This document shows positions 1 to 11,732 of a stretch of 64,000 nt of DNA, in pieces. Below the pieces are notes generated by a model. The model was not told the DNA's origin. It searched no databases and saw nothing but the letters and a program-made list of their open reading frames with translations. A program made the translations under genes and the position numbers. Each line of letters begins with the position of its first letter. Positions within the stretch are counted from its first letter, which is position 1. This DNA comes from Cedecea neteri. Lineage in GTDB: Bacteria > Pseudomonadota > Gammaproteobacteria > Enterobacterales > Enterobacteriaceae. The stretch is taken from positions 3,348,001 through 3,412,000 of the forward strand of contig NZ_CP009459.1 of assembly GCF_000758325.1 (NCBI RefSeq), in the 5' to 3' direction.

Positions 1-64
1 TTTATGGCATATACCCGCCAGGGACTTGCTCGCATTAAATTAAATACCGACTAAGGAGTCATGT

Positions 65-901
65 ATGGATATCAGACAAAGTATTCACAGCGATCATGCT
101 AAAACGCTCGACACCGCCGGGATTAGAAAAGAGTTTTTAGTTGAAAAGATTTTCGAAGCCGATAAATACACGATGGTATACAGCCATATTGATCGCATCG
201 TGATTGGCGGCATTATGCCGGTAAATAAAAGCGTTTCAATTGGCGAAGAAGTGGGTAAGCAATTCGGCGTGAACTATTTCCTCGAACGCCGCGAACTGGG
301 GTTGATTAATATCGGTGGTGCAGCCGTCATTACCGTCGATGGCACCGAATATCGCGTAGAAAAAGAAGAGGCGATGTATATCGGCAAAGGCGCTAAGCAT
401 GTGACGTTCACAAGCGTGGATAATGCAACACCCGCTAAACTCTATTACAACAGCGCGCCTGCCCACCACGCGTATCCGACGAGGACCATCACCGGTGCAG
501 ATACGGTGGCCGCGCCGTTAGGCAGCCTGGAAAGCTGCAATAAGCGCACCATTCGCAAGTATCTGGTGCCGGAGGTACTCGACACCTGCCAGCTCAGCAT
601 GGGCATGACCAGACTTGAGGAGGGCAGCAACTGGAATTCGATGCCCAGCCACACCCATGAGCGCCGTATGGAAGTTTATTTCTACTTCGACATGGATGAA
701 GACACCATTGTCTTCCACATGATGGGCAAACCGCAGGAAACGCGCCACGTTGTCATGCACAACGAACAGGCGGTTATCTCGCCGAGCTGGTCCATTCACT
801 CGGGCGTCGGGACCAAACGCTACACCTTCATTTGGGGCATGATCGGCGAAAACTTAACGTTCGACGACATGGACCACATCGCCATGAAAGATATTCGCTA
901 A
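65..901 (+). CDS. kduI: 5-dehydro-4-deoxy-D-glucuronate isomerase KduI
   Basis: This cytoplasmic isomerase converts 5-keto-4-deoxyuronate, a pectin and glycosaminoglycan breakdown product, to 3-deoxy-D-glycero-2,5-hexodiulosonate, the substrate of KduD. The 278-residue length equals E. coli KduI. The cupin zinc ligands known for the family fall at the same numbers here: His196, His198 and Glu203 in the HTHERRME segment and His245 in SWSIHSG. An AAGGAG ribosome site lies just before the ATG. kduD follows after 27 bp with its own ribosome site, so the two form an operon. The 64 bases before the gene are too few to judge a KdgR site. Confidence 0.97.
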   Translation: MDIRQSIHSDHAKTLDTAGIRKEFLVEKIFEADKYTMVYSHIDRIVIGGIMPVNKSVSIGEEVGKQFGVNYFLERRELGLINIGGAAVITVDGTEYRVEKEEAMYIGKGAKHVTFTSVDNATPAKLYYNSAPAHHAYPTRTITGADTVAAPLGSLESCNKRTIRKYLVPEVLDTCQLSMGMTRLEEGSNWNSMPSHTHERRMEVYFYFDMDEDTIVFHMMGKPQETRHVVMHNEQAVISPSWSIHSGVGTKRYTFIWGMIGENLTFDDMDHIAMKDIR

Positions 902-928
902 ATCACTAACGCACGCAAGGAGAACACC

Positions 929-1690
929 ATGGTTTTAGATCAGTTTGCTTTAACAGGAAAAGTGGCGCTGGTGACCGGCTGTAATACCGGGCTGGGGCAG
1001 GGCATGGCGGTTGGGCTGGCGCAGGCGGGCTGCGACATTATTGGCGTAAACATTGCTGAACCGCTGGAAACCCGCCAGCAAATTGAAGCGCTGGGGCGAC
1101 GTTTTGTGAATATCGCCGCCGACCTGAGCCGCTATGAGAATTTGCAAAACGTGGCCGACGAAGCTGCCGCCGTTTTTGGGCGCATAGATATTCTGGTGAA
1201 CAACGCCGGGATCATTCGCCGTCAGGATGCCCTTGAGTTTTCGGAGCAGGACTGGGACGACGTGATGAACGTGAACCTCAAAACGGTTTTCTTCCTTTCT
1301 CAGGCGGTGGCGAAGCAGTTTATTAAGCAGAAAAGCGGGGGGAAAATCATCAATATCGCGTCGATGCTCTCTTTCCAGGGCGGGATCCGCGTGCCTTCTT
1401 ACACCGCGTCTAAAAGTGGCGTCATGGGCGTTACCCGCCTGATGGCGAACGAATGGGCGAAACACAATATCAACGTCAATGCGATTGCGCCGGGCTATAT
1501 GTCCACCAACAACACCGCGCAGTTAAGAGCGGACGCGGATCGCAGCAGTGAGATCCTGGATCGCATCCCGGCCGGGCGCTGGGGGCTTCCATCGGATCTG
1601 ATGGGGCCGGTTGTGTTCCTGGCGTCACCGGCATCGGACTATGTGAACGGCTACACCGTTGCCGTCGACGGCGGCTGGCTGGCTCGCTAA
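929..1690 (+). CDS. kduD: 2-dehydro-3-deoxy-D-gluconate 5-dehydrogenase KduD (short-chain dehydrogenase)
   Basis: KduD reduces 3-deoxy-D-glycero-2,5-hexodiulosonate to 2-keto-3-deoxygluconate, the step after KduI, feeding the KDG branch to pyruvate and glyceraldehyde-3-phosphate. The 253-residue protein is a classical SDR. It has the TGxxxGxG nucleotide motif at residues 16-23, NNAG at 91-94, Ser145, and the YxxxK catalytic pair Tyr158/Lys162. An AAGGAG site precedes the ATG at good spacing. It is second in the kduI-kduD operon and ends at a strong hairpin shared with the convergent lacZ. Confidence 0.95.
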   Translation: MVLDQFALTGKVALVTGCNTGLGQGMAVGLAQAGCDIIGVNIAEPLETRQQIEALGRRFVNIAADLSRYENLQNVADEAAAVFGRIDILVNNAGIIRRQDALEFSEQDWDDVMNVNLKTVFFLSQAVAKQFIKQKSGGKIINIASMLSFQGGIRVPSYTASKSGVMGVTRLMANEWAKHNINVNAIAPGYMSTNNTAQLRADADRSSEILDRIPAGRWGLPSDLMGPVVFLASPASDYVNGYTVAVDGGWLAR

Positions 1691-1696
1691 AACAGA

Positions 1697-1722
1697 GGCC
1701 GCCAGGTAACCGGCGGCCTTTT
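1697..1722. terminator. Shared terminator between kduD and lacZ
   Basis: A 7-bp GC stem (GGCCGCC at 1697-1703 with GGCGGCC at 1712-1718) is followed by four T's on the + strand. It lies in the 35-bp gap between the convergent kduD and lacZ stops. It is a clear rho-independent terminator for kduD and probably also serves lacZ. Confidence 0.8.
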
Positions 1723-1725
1723 CGC

Positions 1726-4833
<3,108 letters not shown>

Positions 4834-4837
<4 letters not shown>

Positions 4838-4861
4838 TAGCGTCAGTTGTTCAGGAGTAAA
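4834..4861 (-). promoter_or_regulatory. Probable lacZ promoter
   Basis: On the lacZ strand a TTTACT -35 element (4856-4861) is followed after 16 bp by TAAATT (4834-4839), each matching four of six consensus bases. The -10 overlaps the operator. The spacing to the CRP-like site (centre near -60) fits a class I CRP promoter. The position is inferred from sequence only. Confidence 0.5.
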
Positions 4862-4862
4862 G

Positions 4863-4886
4863 CCATCACGCCGTATTCGGTGATGG
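4863..4886 (-). terminator. Possible lacI terminator hairpin
   Basis: CCATCAC (4863-4869) pairs with GTGATGG (4880-4886) across a 10-base loop, just downstream of the lacI stop. The run after it on the minus strand is only TTTACT, so termination may be partial. One arm overlaps the CRP-like site. Confidence 0.4.
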
Positions 4887-4894
4887 GCCTCACA
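4879..4894. promoter_or_regulatory. CRP-cAMP site upstream of lacZ
   Basis: On the lacZ strand the sequence is TGTGA-N6-TCACC, matching nine of the ten conserved CRP bases. The centre is about 59.5 bp from the operator centre. Catabolite activation of lacZ is the expected role. Confidence 0.65.
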
Positions 4895-4907
4895 AAGAAA
4901 CCCGGTT

Positions 4908-5987
4908 TTATTTCAGGCGCGAAATCTGCTGCGCGAGGCGGGAAAGTTCGTCGGCCAGCTGTGCCGCTGTGGGCTGCATCAGGCTCCCCGGTGCGGCGGT
5001 CGTTTTGCGTTCTACGAGGCTGACAGGCTGCAGCGCCGCTAAGTCGCCTCCCCGATGAATTAGCGCCACCATGCCGTTCACGCTGGCTTCGCCTAGCTGC
5101 CGGAAGTCCTGGCGGATAGTCGTCAGCGGGGGAAGAAAACAGGCGCTATCTTCGGTGTCATCAAAGCCAATAACGGATATGTCCTGCGGCACCGCTAACC
5201 CGGCTTCGTGAATGGCACGCAGCGCGCCAAGCGCCATCTGATCGTTAGCCACAAGGATCGCCGTCGGCTTCTGCCCGTCGCGCAAAAGCTGGCTAACCTG
5301 CTGGTAGCCAGAAAGGGAACTCCAGTCCCCACGCATAAACGCCACCGGCGCAAGTTGGTGCTGTGCCAGAGAGCGCTGCCAGCCCTCAAGCCGCAGCCGG
5401 GCGGAAACCGAGTTTTCTGGCCCGGAGAGCAGCGCAATATGACGATGCCCAAGCGCGACAAGATGTTCCACCGCAAGGCCCGCGCCTGACGCGGCGTCAG
5501 TCACGATGCGATTAGCCTTCACTCCCGGGGAGACATCCAGGAACAACACGGGAATATCACCGCAGGCTGCCTGCACGGTTTCCACCTCCACCTCTTCCAG
5601 CGGAATGTTCACAATTACCCCATCAACGCGCTGGGCAAGCAGGCTATTCACGGCGGCGCAGGCTGCATCCACACCGGGTTGTTCAACCATCGAAATCATC
5701 ACGTTGAACTGCAGCTCACCGGCTTTGGATTTTATTGCCGCCGCGATCTGCGAAGGGGCATGCAGGGAAAGGGTGGTGGTCGCCAGGCCAAGCGTCTGGC
5801 TGAGTTTCCCCGCCAGCTGCTGCGCCACGCGATTCGGCACATAGTTCAGCGCTTTCATTGCGGCTTCAACTTTTTGCCGCGTTTTCGCTGAAACATGCGA
5901 AGCCTGGTTGATCACGCGCGAAACGGTCTGATAAGACACGCCCGCCGACTCGGCAACATCGTACAGGGTCACAGATTTCGCTTTCAT
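4908..5987 (-). CDS. lacI: Lactose operon repressor LacI
   Basis: This 359-residue repressor belongs to the LacI family and is closely similar to E. coli LacI. The N-terminal helix-turn-helix keeps LYDVAE and the recognition helix YQTVSRVINQASHVS. A hinge helix (NRVAQQLAGK) leads into the periplasmic-binding-protein-like core, with SARLRLEGW and VANDQMALGA conserved. The last 20 residues form a leucine-rich helix like the tetramerisation helix of E. coli LacI, needed for looping between two operators. Start: AAGGAG seven bases before the ATG. It is transcribed toward lacZ from a promoter in the 70 bp shared with the divergent GST gene. Confidence 0.95.
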   Translation of the reverse strand: MKAKSVTLYDVAESAGVSYQTVSRVINQASHVSAKTRQKVEAAMKALNYVPNRVAQQLAGKLSQTLGLATTTLSLHAPSQIAAAIKSKAGELQFNVMISMVEQPGVDAACAAVNSLLAQRVDGVIVNIPLEEVEVETVQAACGDIPVLFLDVSPGVKANRIVTDAASGAGLAVEHLVALGHRHIALLSGPENSVSARLRLEGWQRSLAQHQLAPVAFMRGDWSSLSGYQQVSQLLRDGQKPTAILVANDQMALGALRAIHEAGLAVPQDISVIGFDDTEDSACFLPPLTTIRQDFRQLGEASVNGMVALIHRGGDLAALQPVSLVERKTTAAPGSLMQPTAAQLADELSRLAQQISRLK

Positions 5988-6057
5988 TGCAGGCTCCTTC
6001 TCGCAGACGCTGGTAGGGCGGCTATTCTACACATAACGCGAAAGCCGGGAGAAACTT

Positions 6058-6675
6058 ATGTACAAACTGTATGGCGTGTCGAGTTTTGGGTCGGCCATTA
6101 CTGAATTGATGCTAACGCTGGTTGAGGAACCTTACAAATTCATCGACGTTGACGGGTTTGATACCGCAGGGCCAATGCGGGATCGGCTGCTGGTGATTAA
6201 CCCGCTGGCGCAGGTGCCAACCCTTGTGCTGGACAACGGGGAAGTACTGACCGAAAGCGCGGCCATCGCGCTCTGGATCCTCGATCGCCATCCGCAGTAT
6301 GCCCCGCCCATTGGCACACCGGAGCGGCAACAGTTTTATCGCTTGCTTATCTGGATTGTGGCCAACGTTTACCCCACCTTTACCTACGGCGATTACGGCG
6401 AACGTTGGGTAGAAGAAGAGGCCACGGTCCTCACCGAAAACCTTTATCGCTACCGTGAATCGCTGTGGCTGTGGTTTGAAACGCAGCTCAGTGCTGGCCC
6501 CTATATTTTTGGCGAACAGCTAACGCTGCTGGATTTGTATCTGCCGGCGATGACCCGCTGGCGGCCCCGGCAGGCCTGGTTTGACCAACACACGCCGAAG
6601 CTTGCCGCCGTGGCTAATCAGGTTCGCGCGCTGCCGCAGCTCAATAAAGTGTTGGGCAGAAACGGCATGCTCTAA
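6058..6675 (+). CDS. Glutathione S-transferase family protein
   Basis: A 205-residue cytoplasmic protein with the GST architecture. The N-terminal thioredoxin fold (residues 1-80) carries the NPLAQVPTLVLD loop with cis-proline and the ESAAI glutathione-binding motif. A helical C-terminal domain follows, containing the YIFGEQLTLLDLYL segment typical of the N-capping box region. The substrate is unknown; members conjugate glutathione to electrophiles or have related roles. A GGGAGAAA ribosome site precedes the start. It is divergent from lacI with 70 bp between them, and an N-acetyltransferase gene follows after 75 bp, so the two may be cotranscribed. Confidence 0.85.
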   Translation: MYKLYGVSSFGSAITELMLTLVEEPYKFIDVDGFDTAGPMRDRLLVINPLAQVPTLVLDNGEVLTESAAIALWILDRHPQYAPPIGTPERQQFYRLLIWIVANVYPTFTYGDYGERWVEEEATVLTENLYRYRESLWLWFETQLSAGPYIFGEQLTLLDLYLPAMTRWRPRQAWFDQHTPKLAAVANQVRALPQLNKVLGRNGML

Positions 6676-6750
6676 AGCACTAACGATCATCTGCCTGCGG
6701 GGCTCCGCATTTATAGTGAGGCCATTCATTCGCAGCAGGGAATCAGCAAA

Positions 6751-7563
6751 ATGGCATTAGATCTTGGGCTTTATTTCGACCGTATTAACTATCACGGGCC
6801 ACGCAGCGCCACCGTAGAAACGTTACGTGCGCTGCATCTGGCGCACGCCTGCGCTATTCCGTTTGAGAATCTGGACGTTTTGCTCGGCAGAACACTCCAT
6901 GTCGATGACGAGAGCGTTTTTGAAAAGCTGGTCGTGGCCGGGCGCGGCGGCTGGTGTTTTGAGCAAAACGGCCTGTTCCGCAACGTTCTCGCCGGGCTTG
7001 GGTTTGAGGTGGAAAACTTAGCGGCGCGCGTGCTGCTGGCCAACCCGCCGCAGATGCCTGCCAGGACGCACCGCCTCACGAAGGTTACCGTCGACGGCCA
7101 GGACTGGATTGCTGACGTTGGTTTCGGGGGGAAAACGCTGCCCGAACCGGTTCGCCTGGTAGAGGGTGAGATGCAGCAGACGACGCATGGCGTGTACAGT
7201 TTCGAACGCGTTGAGCACGACTGGTTGCTGAAATTCCATGATGCTGACAAGGTGATTAACCTTTATCGCTTCAGCCTCGAACCGCAGTACGACTCTGATT
7301 ACGAAGCCGGGAACCACTACGTGGCAACGTGGCCACACTCGCACTTCCGCCACTGCCTGACGCTGAGTTTGTACAAAGCCAACGGCGAAAAGAATACGCT
7401 CTATAGCGCCGGGGAAAACGCACCAGTCTTTACCCATGCACAAGAGGTTTATGACCTGCTGCAGAAAAACTTCAACTTGCGCTTCGACCATCCGCGCCAC
7501 GGCATCAGCCTCGAAGAGTTTTCAGTGATGCTGATACGGATTGGCGTGATCAAACCAGCCTGA
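6751..7563 (+). CDS. nhoA: Arylamine N-acetyltransferase
   Basis: Transfers acetyl from acetyl-CoA to arylamines, hydrazines or N-hydroxyarylamines in the cytoplasm. The 270-residue length is near the family norm of about 280. The catalytic triad falls at the expected positions: Cys69 in RGGWCFEQN, His107 in RTHRLT, and Asp122 in WIADVGFGG. It follows the GST gene on the same strand, which suggests a shared detoxification role. The symbol follows the E. coli orthologue name, and orthology is inferred from sequence resemblance. Confidence 0.88.
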   Translation: MALDLGLYFDRINYHGPRSATVETLRALHLAHACAIPFENLDVLLGRTLHVDDESVFEKLVVAGRGGWCFEQNGLFRNVLAGLGFEVENLAARVLLANPPQMPARTHRLTKVTVDGQDWIADVGFGGKTLPEPVRLVEGEMQQTTHGVYSFERVEHDWLLKFHDADKVINLYRFSLEPQYDSDYEAGNHYVATWPHSHFRHCLTLSLYKANGEKNTLYSAGENAPVFTHAQEVYDLLQKNFNLRFDHPRHGISLEEFSVMLIRIGVIKPA

Positions 7564-7838
7564 TATCTCCCCTGAAACGCCGCAGTTCGTGCCAGCACTC
7601 TGCGGCGATCCGCCTCGATCGCAAAATCACATCCAAAAACTCAAAATAAAATAGCAACGGTACGCGCGTAGATAGTGGATATATCTTGTTTCAAAACCAA
7701 TGCAAGGGTAAAAGGCCGAATAATATGAGGAATATTCAAAAATTGACGTTACTTTGAAAATTTCCTTTATCAATTTGAGCCTTTTTCTTTTAGCATAACG
7801 GCGGTTCTCATCAGGCGGCACAGCGGTTAACACAGGTT
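7564..7838. other. Mostly non-coding AT-rich interval after nhoA
   Basis: A 274-bp stretch. It starts with an inverted repeat CGCCGCAG (7578-7585) / CTGCGGCG (7600-7607) that could end nhoA transcription but lacks a T-run. The part from about 7640 to 7800 is much more AT-rich than the neighbours and holds promoter-like sequence, including TTGACG at 7742. A minus-strand reading frame here (7627-7833) has no good ribosome site or recognisable product and is not annotated. Confidence 0.4.
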
Positions 7839-7952
7839 ATGAAAAACATCTTTCTGGCAATTATCCTTTCTCTTATGGTTATTGGCGCTTTTGCTCACGA
7901 TCCGCAGCCGGGTACCGGGCTTGATACACTCGCCGCTGTTCAGGGCAGGTGA
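7839..7952 (+). CDS. Possible small exported peptide, 37 residues
   Basis: An ATG-started frame encodes a basic MKN start, a hydrophobic stretch (FLAIILSLMVIGAFA) and a short polar tail after a plausible signal-peptidase site at AFA-HD. The tail of about 18 residues reads HDPQPGTGLDTLAAVQGR. The ribosome site (ACAGG) is weak. I do not recognise a family. It may be a secreted peptide, a membrane peptide or chance; the signal-peptide-like shape and position after an AT-rich promoter-like stretch are the only support. Confidence 0.35.
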   Translation: MKNIFLAIILSLMVIGAFAHDPQPGTGLDTLAAVQGR

Positions 7953-7978
7953 CAGTTAAGCCACCCGCCTGACGTTGC

Positions 7979-8620
7979 TTAGCCCGCCCAGCGGGAGGCA
8001 CGAATAATGCTGCAGAAGTTCAGCGGTTCGAACCCAGGTTCTTTATCCTGAATGACATCGGCCTTCACGTTGCCAAACGTGGTGGCCGGTTTGTTTTTAA
8101 TCCCGTCGTAAAATGCCTGAATAATCTCTTCCTTAAATGCCGCCGGGCGAGGGTGCAGTTTCACCACCTGCTCACGCTGGTCGTCGCTGAATTTATCGTA
8201 ATCAATCCCCAGCACATCCATTTCTACGCCTGCCGTCACCAGCGCAATTTCCGGCGCCATAAACTCAGGGATGCCAGGCGTGGTATGCAGGGCAATCGCC
8301 GTCCACACTTTGTCGATATCGGCCTGGTTGACGCCGTACTGGCGCATAAAATCCTGCGCGACAAACGCGCCGTCCACTTCAAAACGCTTGTCGCAGCTGC
8401 AGTGTTCATGGGTCAGCCCCATATCGTGGAACATACAGCCGATGTACAACAGCTCCTGGTCAACCTTCAGTTCACGCCGCTGCCCGGCCAGCGCCGCCCA
8501 GTAGTAAACCCGGCTGGAGTGGTGAAACAGTAAATCTGATTCCGTGTCGCGTACCAGTTGGGTAGCTTCACGCGCCATTTTGGTGTCTGGAATGGCAATG
8601 CCGTTAATTTTTAAGCTCAT
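7979..8620 (-). CDS. HD-domain metal-dependent hydrolase
   Basis: A 213-residue protein of the HD superfamily. It carries His33/His34 in LLFHHSSRVYYW, the CMFHDMGLTHEH signature (HD pair near residues 65-66), and a further conserved histidine in AIALHTTPG. The family includes cyanamide-hydratase-like proteins, but the substrate cannot be read from sequence. The start at 8620 was chosen because GAGGAGAAAGAG lies directly before it; the frame is open further upstream. The gene is divergent from a GlxA-type regulator with 113 bp between starts, so that regulator probably controls it. Confidence 0.8.
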   Translation of the reverse strand: MSLKINGIAIPDTKMAREATQLVRDTESDLLFHHSSRVYYWAALAGQRRELKVDQELLYIGCMFHDMGLTHEHCSCDKRFEVDGAFVAQDFMRQYGVNQADIDKVWTAIALHTTPGIPEFMAPEIALVTAGVEMDVLGIDYDKFSDDQREQVVKLHPRPAAFKEEIIQAFYDGIKNKPATTFGNVKADVIQDKEPGFEPLNFCSIIRASRWAG

Positions 8621-8655
8621 CTCTTTCTCCTCACGTTGGGGTTGGAGTAGCATAA

Positions 8656-8715
8656 GCCGCACTTGAAATGTCTTAAATGGTCGCATAACGACGATTTAGG
8701 ACTTATGCCGCACTT
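8656..8715. repeat. Direct repeat GCCGCACTT in the divergent promoter
   Basis: GCCGCACTT occurs at 8656-8664 and again at 8707-8715 in the same orientation, 51 bp apart, close to five DNA turns. Flanking bases are also similar (ATAAGCCGCACTT and TTATGCCGCACTT). AraC-family proteins often bind direct repeats, so these are candidate half-sites for the adjacent regulator. Confidence 0.5.
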
Positions 8716-8733
8716 CGCGACGTGGAGAAAAGA

Positions 8734-9687
8734 ATGGCGCATCAAATCCTGATCCTGGCGGTGCCGGGCGTTCAGCTGCTGGATGTTTCCGGGCCGCTGG
8801 ACGTTTTTGCGGAAGCAAATCGCGTACTGCATCGCGAAGTTTATCAGCCTCGGATTATTGCGCTGGAAGCCCCGACGATTGTCGCTTCTTCCGGTGTGAA
8901 AATGCTGGCTGACGATGTGCTTGAAACGGCAGTTAGCGGGCGTGAAACCACCTTTCTGATTGCCGGTGCGCCGGATGCAGCAGACAGAACGCTTAGCCCT
9001 GAACAGTGCGAAAAAATGACCACGCTTTGTGCTCAAGGCCGCCGCTTTGGCTCCGTCTGTACCGGCGCGCTTTTGCTGGCACAAACCGGCTTATTGCAAG
9101 GCAGAAAAGTGACTACGCACTGGTCAGCTGCATCGCTTTTAGCTGCCCGTTACCCCGACACGGAAGTGACCGCCGATGCGCTGTATGTCATGGACGGGGC
9201 ATTACGCACGGCGGCAGGCGTGACTTCCGGGCTGGATCTCGCCCTCAGGCTGGTGGAAGAGGATCTGGGCCGGGAAGTCGCGCAGGACGTCGCGTCTAAT
9301 CTGGTGATGTTCTTCAAGCGTCCAGTGAACCAGAACCATTTCATCCGTGAGCAGAAAACCTCACTCAGCGGCCGCAGCGCGCTACAGGATCTCCAGCGCT
9401 GGACCATCGCCAACATTGCTGAAGTGACCACGGTGCAGCAAATGGCGGCCCACATTCACCTCAGCGTGCGGCATTTAACCCGCCTGTTTCATCAGGAAAT
9501 GCAGATCACGCCGGGCGACTGGCTGGAAGCAGAAAAGGTGGCGAAGGCGAGACAGTTGCTGGAGTCCGGCGAGCTGCCGGTGAAGGCGATACCCGCCGTC
9601 AGCGGGTTTTCCGGAGTGGACACGCTGCGGCGGGCCTTCGTGCGCCGAATGGGCATCACGCCCGCCGCGTATAAGAAGATGTGCTAA
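8734..9687 (+). CDS. GlxA-type transcriptional regulator (DJ-1/PfpI plus AraC HTH)
   Basis: A 317-residue cytoplasmic regulator. Residues 1-190 form a DJ-1/PfpI amidotransferase-like domain with a nucleophile-elbow cysteine in FGSVCTGALLLA; the C-terminal 100 residues are an AraC-type double helix-turn-helix (SVRHLTRLFHQEMQITPGDW, then GFSGVDTLRRAF). The ATG at 8734 has GGAG six bases upstream; an upstream GTG at 8722 is less likely. It is divergent from the HD hydrolase and separated from it by direct repeats, suggesting local control. It ends two bases before the betT stop, convergent. Confidence 0.88.
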   Translation: MAHQILILAVPGVQLLDVSGPLDVFAEANRVLHREVYQPRIIALEAPTIVASSGVKMLADDVLETAVSGRETTFLIAGAPDAADRTLSPEQCEKMTTLCAQGRRFGSVCTGALLLAQTGLLQGRKVTTHWSAASLLAARYPDTEVTADALYVMDGALRTAAGVTSGLDLALRLVEEDLGREVAQDVASNLVMFFKRPVNQNHFIREQKTSLSGRSALQDLQRWTIANIAEVTTVQQMAAHIHLSVRHLTRLFHQEMQITPGDWLEAEKVAKARQLLESGELPVKAIPAVSGFSGVDTLRRAFVRRMGITPAAYKKMC

Positions 9688-9689
9688 CG

Positions 9690-11732
9690 CTACACGTTCG
9701 GGAACGTAATGCTGTTGCCCGGCGCTTCGCGGTGCAGGTGAATAAAGTTCAGGTGGCGTTCGTACTGATCGAGAATGTCGATAATCACCTGTTCTTTGCT
9801 GTAGTCCATCAAATCGTTGCCCTGGCTGCCTTCGAGCAGGAAGGTTTCCAGCCGATAATAGGTGGATTTACCGCTGCGGGCGCGGTAGGTAAAGCCCGGC
9901 ACCGAATACTTCTGCGGCCAGATCTGGTAGACAAAGTTCTGTTCGTCGCCCATATGCACCCGCAGCTCCAGGTGCCCCAGCTTCTCCTCCGGGAGCGGCG
10001 GCTCAACGGTAAGCTCCACCTTCGCGCCGCGCAGTTCCAGCTCCTGAGAAACCTCTTCCATTGCCGGGTAGCAAACGGTGTCCATCATCTTCTGCGTGTA
10101 GCGCGTGCCTGGGTAGTTCATCAGGCGCGACAGACGTTTTTTCCAGCCAAGACGATCCTGCGCGGTCATCATGTAAGGCGCGGTATCGCGACTGGCGCTG
10201 ACGCGGCGGTAATCTTCTATTTTCAGCGATTTATACAGCCCAGCCATCACAAAGAAAATCACGAAGCTGAACGGCAGCCCCATAATCACCGTCATGTTCT
10301 GCAGCGCGGAAATGCCGTTGGTCATCAGCATCCCCATGGTCAGCAGGCCGATCGCAATGGACCAGAAAATACGCAACCAGTTGGGCGCATCGCTGTTGAT
10401 GTCCTTCAGCTTAGAGGTGAAATTCCCCAGCACCAGCGCGCCGGAATCCGCGGACGTGACGTAGAACAGCAGGCCGGTGATCGTCGCCACCGAAGCGCTG
10501 AAGGTAAAGCCGGGATACTGCGCCAGCAGACTGTAAAAGCCGCGTTCCGGGTGCGCCATGGCTTCTTGGGCAAAGGTGCCGTCGCCGTGAATGATCTCGT
10601 ACAGCGCGCTGTTGCCGAACACCGAAAGCCACAGCAGGGTAAAGGTAAACGGAATAATTAGCGTCCCCAGCACAAACTCACGAATGGTACGGCCACGGGA
10701 AATACGCGCCAGGAACAGGCCGACAAACGGCGACCACGCCACCCACCAGGCCCAGAAGAACAGGGTCCAGTTGTTCATCCATTCCACCGGGCGGTCGAAC
10801 GCGAAGCTGTTTAGCGTCATGCCCATAAAGCGATTGATGTAATCGCCCACGTTCAGCACCAGCGCGTTCAGCAGGAATTCGGTATTGCCCATAAACAGCA
10901 CGAACAGGATCAGGCCCAGCGCCAGCGCCACGTTCAGTTCGGAAAGCACCCGAATACCTTTATCCACGCCGGAGGTGACCGAAATAGTGGCGATAATCAC
11001 CGACAGGACGATCAGCGCCGCTTTGGCCCCCAGGCTGTCCGGGATATCAAACAGCACGCTCAGCCCGTAGTTCAGCTGTACAACGCCGATCCCCAGCGTC
11101 GTGGCGATGCCGAAAATGGTGCCGATCACCGCCGCGATATCCACCGTGTGGCCAATCGGGCCATTGATTTTTTTGCCAAAAATAGGGTACAGCGCCGAGC
11201 GAATCGTCAGCGGCAGATTATAGCGGTAGCTGAAATAGCCCAGCGCGATACCCATTAGTGCATACATCGACCAGCCGGTCAGGCCGTAGTGGAACAGCGT
11301 CCAGACCATCGCCTGGCGCGCCGCTTCAATGGTTTGCCCGGCACCTTCCGGCGGCTGCATATATTGCGTCACCGGTTCGGCCACGGAGAAGAACATCAGG
11401 TCGATGCCTATCCCGGCGGCAAACAGCATCGCCGCCCAGCTCAGCACGCTGAATTCGGGCTTGGACTGTTCCGGACCGAGCTTTATAGAGCCGAAGCGCG
11501 AGCAGGCAATAAACACCACGAACACGATGTAGAGTGTGGCGGCAAGCAGGTAGTACCAGCCGAAGCGGGAGGAGACCCAGCTCAGGGTGTGGCTAATCAG
11601 ATTCGCGGAGAAATCACTGTAGAAGATGGTCATCAGGGAAAAGCACAAAATCAGCCCGGCGGACGTGTAGAACACCACCGGGTTGATTTTGTCTTTTTCA
11701 CTGGTAGCAGAAGCAGTAACGGGATTCGTCAT
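9690..11732 (-). CDS. betT: High-affinity choline transporter BetT (BCCT family)
   Basis: Inner-membrane proton-driven choline importer that supplies betaine synthesis under osmotic stress. The 680-residue protein has about 12 membrane segments in the N-terminal 500 residues. The BCCT signature region around WTLFFWAWWVAWSPFVGLF is present. The C-terminal cytoplasmic extension of about 170 residues is typical of BetT and linked to osmosensing. The gene is divergent from betIBA across 291 bp containing a BetI-type palindrome, the same arrangement as E. coli. Confidence 0.95.
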   Translation of the reverse strand: MTNPVTASATSEKDKINPVVFYTSAGLILCFSLMTIFYSDFSANLISHTLSWVSSRFGWYYLLAATLYIVFVVFIACSRFGSIKLGPEQSKPEFSVLSWAAMLFAAGIGIDLMFFSVAEPVTQYMQPPEGAGQTIEAARQAMVWTLFHYGLTGWSMYALMGIALGYFSYRYNLPLTIRSALYPIFGKKINGPIGHTVDIAAVIGTIFGIATTLGIGVVQLNYGLSVLFDIPDSLGAKAALIVLSVIIATISVTSGVDKGIRVLSELNVALALGLILFVLFMGNTEFLLNALVLNVGDYINRFMGMTLNSFAFDRPVEWMNNWTLFFWAWWVAWSPFVGLFLARISRGRTIREFVLGTLIIPFTFTLLWLSVFGNSALYEIIHGDGTFAQEAMAHPERGFYSLLAQYPGFTFSASVATITGLLFYVTSADSGALVLGNFTSKLKDINSDAPNWLRIFWSIAIGLLTMGMLMTNGISALQNMTVIMGLPFSFVIFFVMAGLYKSLKIEDYRRVSASRDTAPYMMTAQDRLGWKKRLSRLMNYPGTRYTQKMMDTVCYPAMEEVSQELELRGAKVELTVEPPLPEEKLGHLELRVHMGDEQNFVYQIWPQKYSVPGFTYRARSGKSTYYRLETFLLEGSQGNDLMDYSKEQVIIDILDQYERHLNFIHLHREAPGNSITFPNV

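Noticed and set aside
7627-7833. Possible 68-residue minus-strand gene in the gap after nhoA
   Set aside because: AT-rich, no ribosome site, odd composition; treated as non-coding.
9681-10661. A 326-codon open frame opposite betT
   Set aside because: Shadow of BetT; no start signal and no family resemblance.
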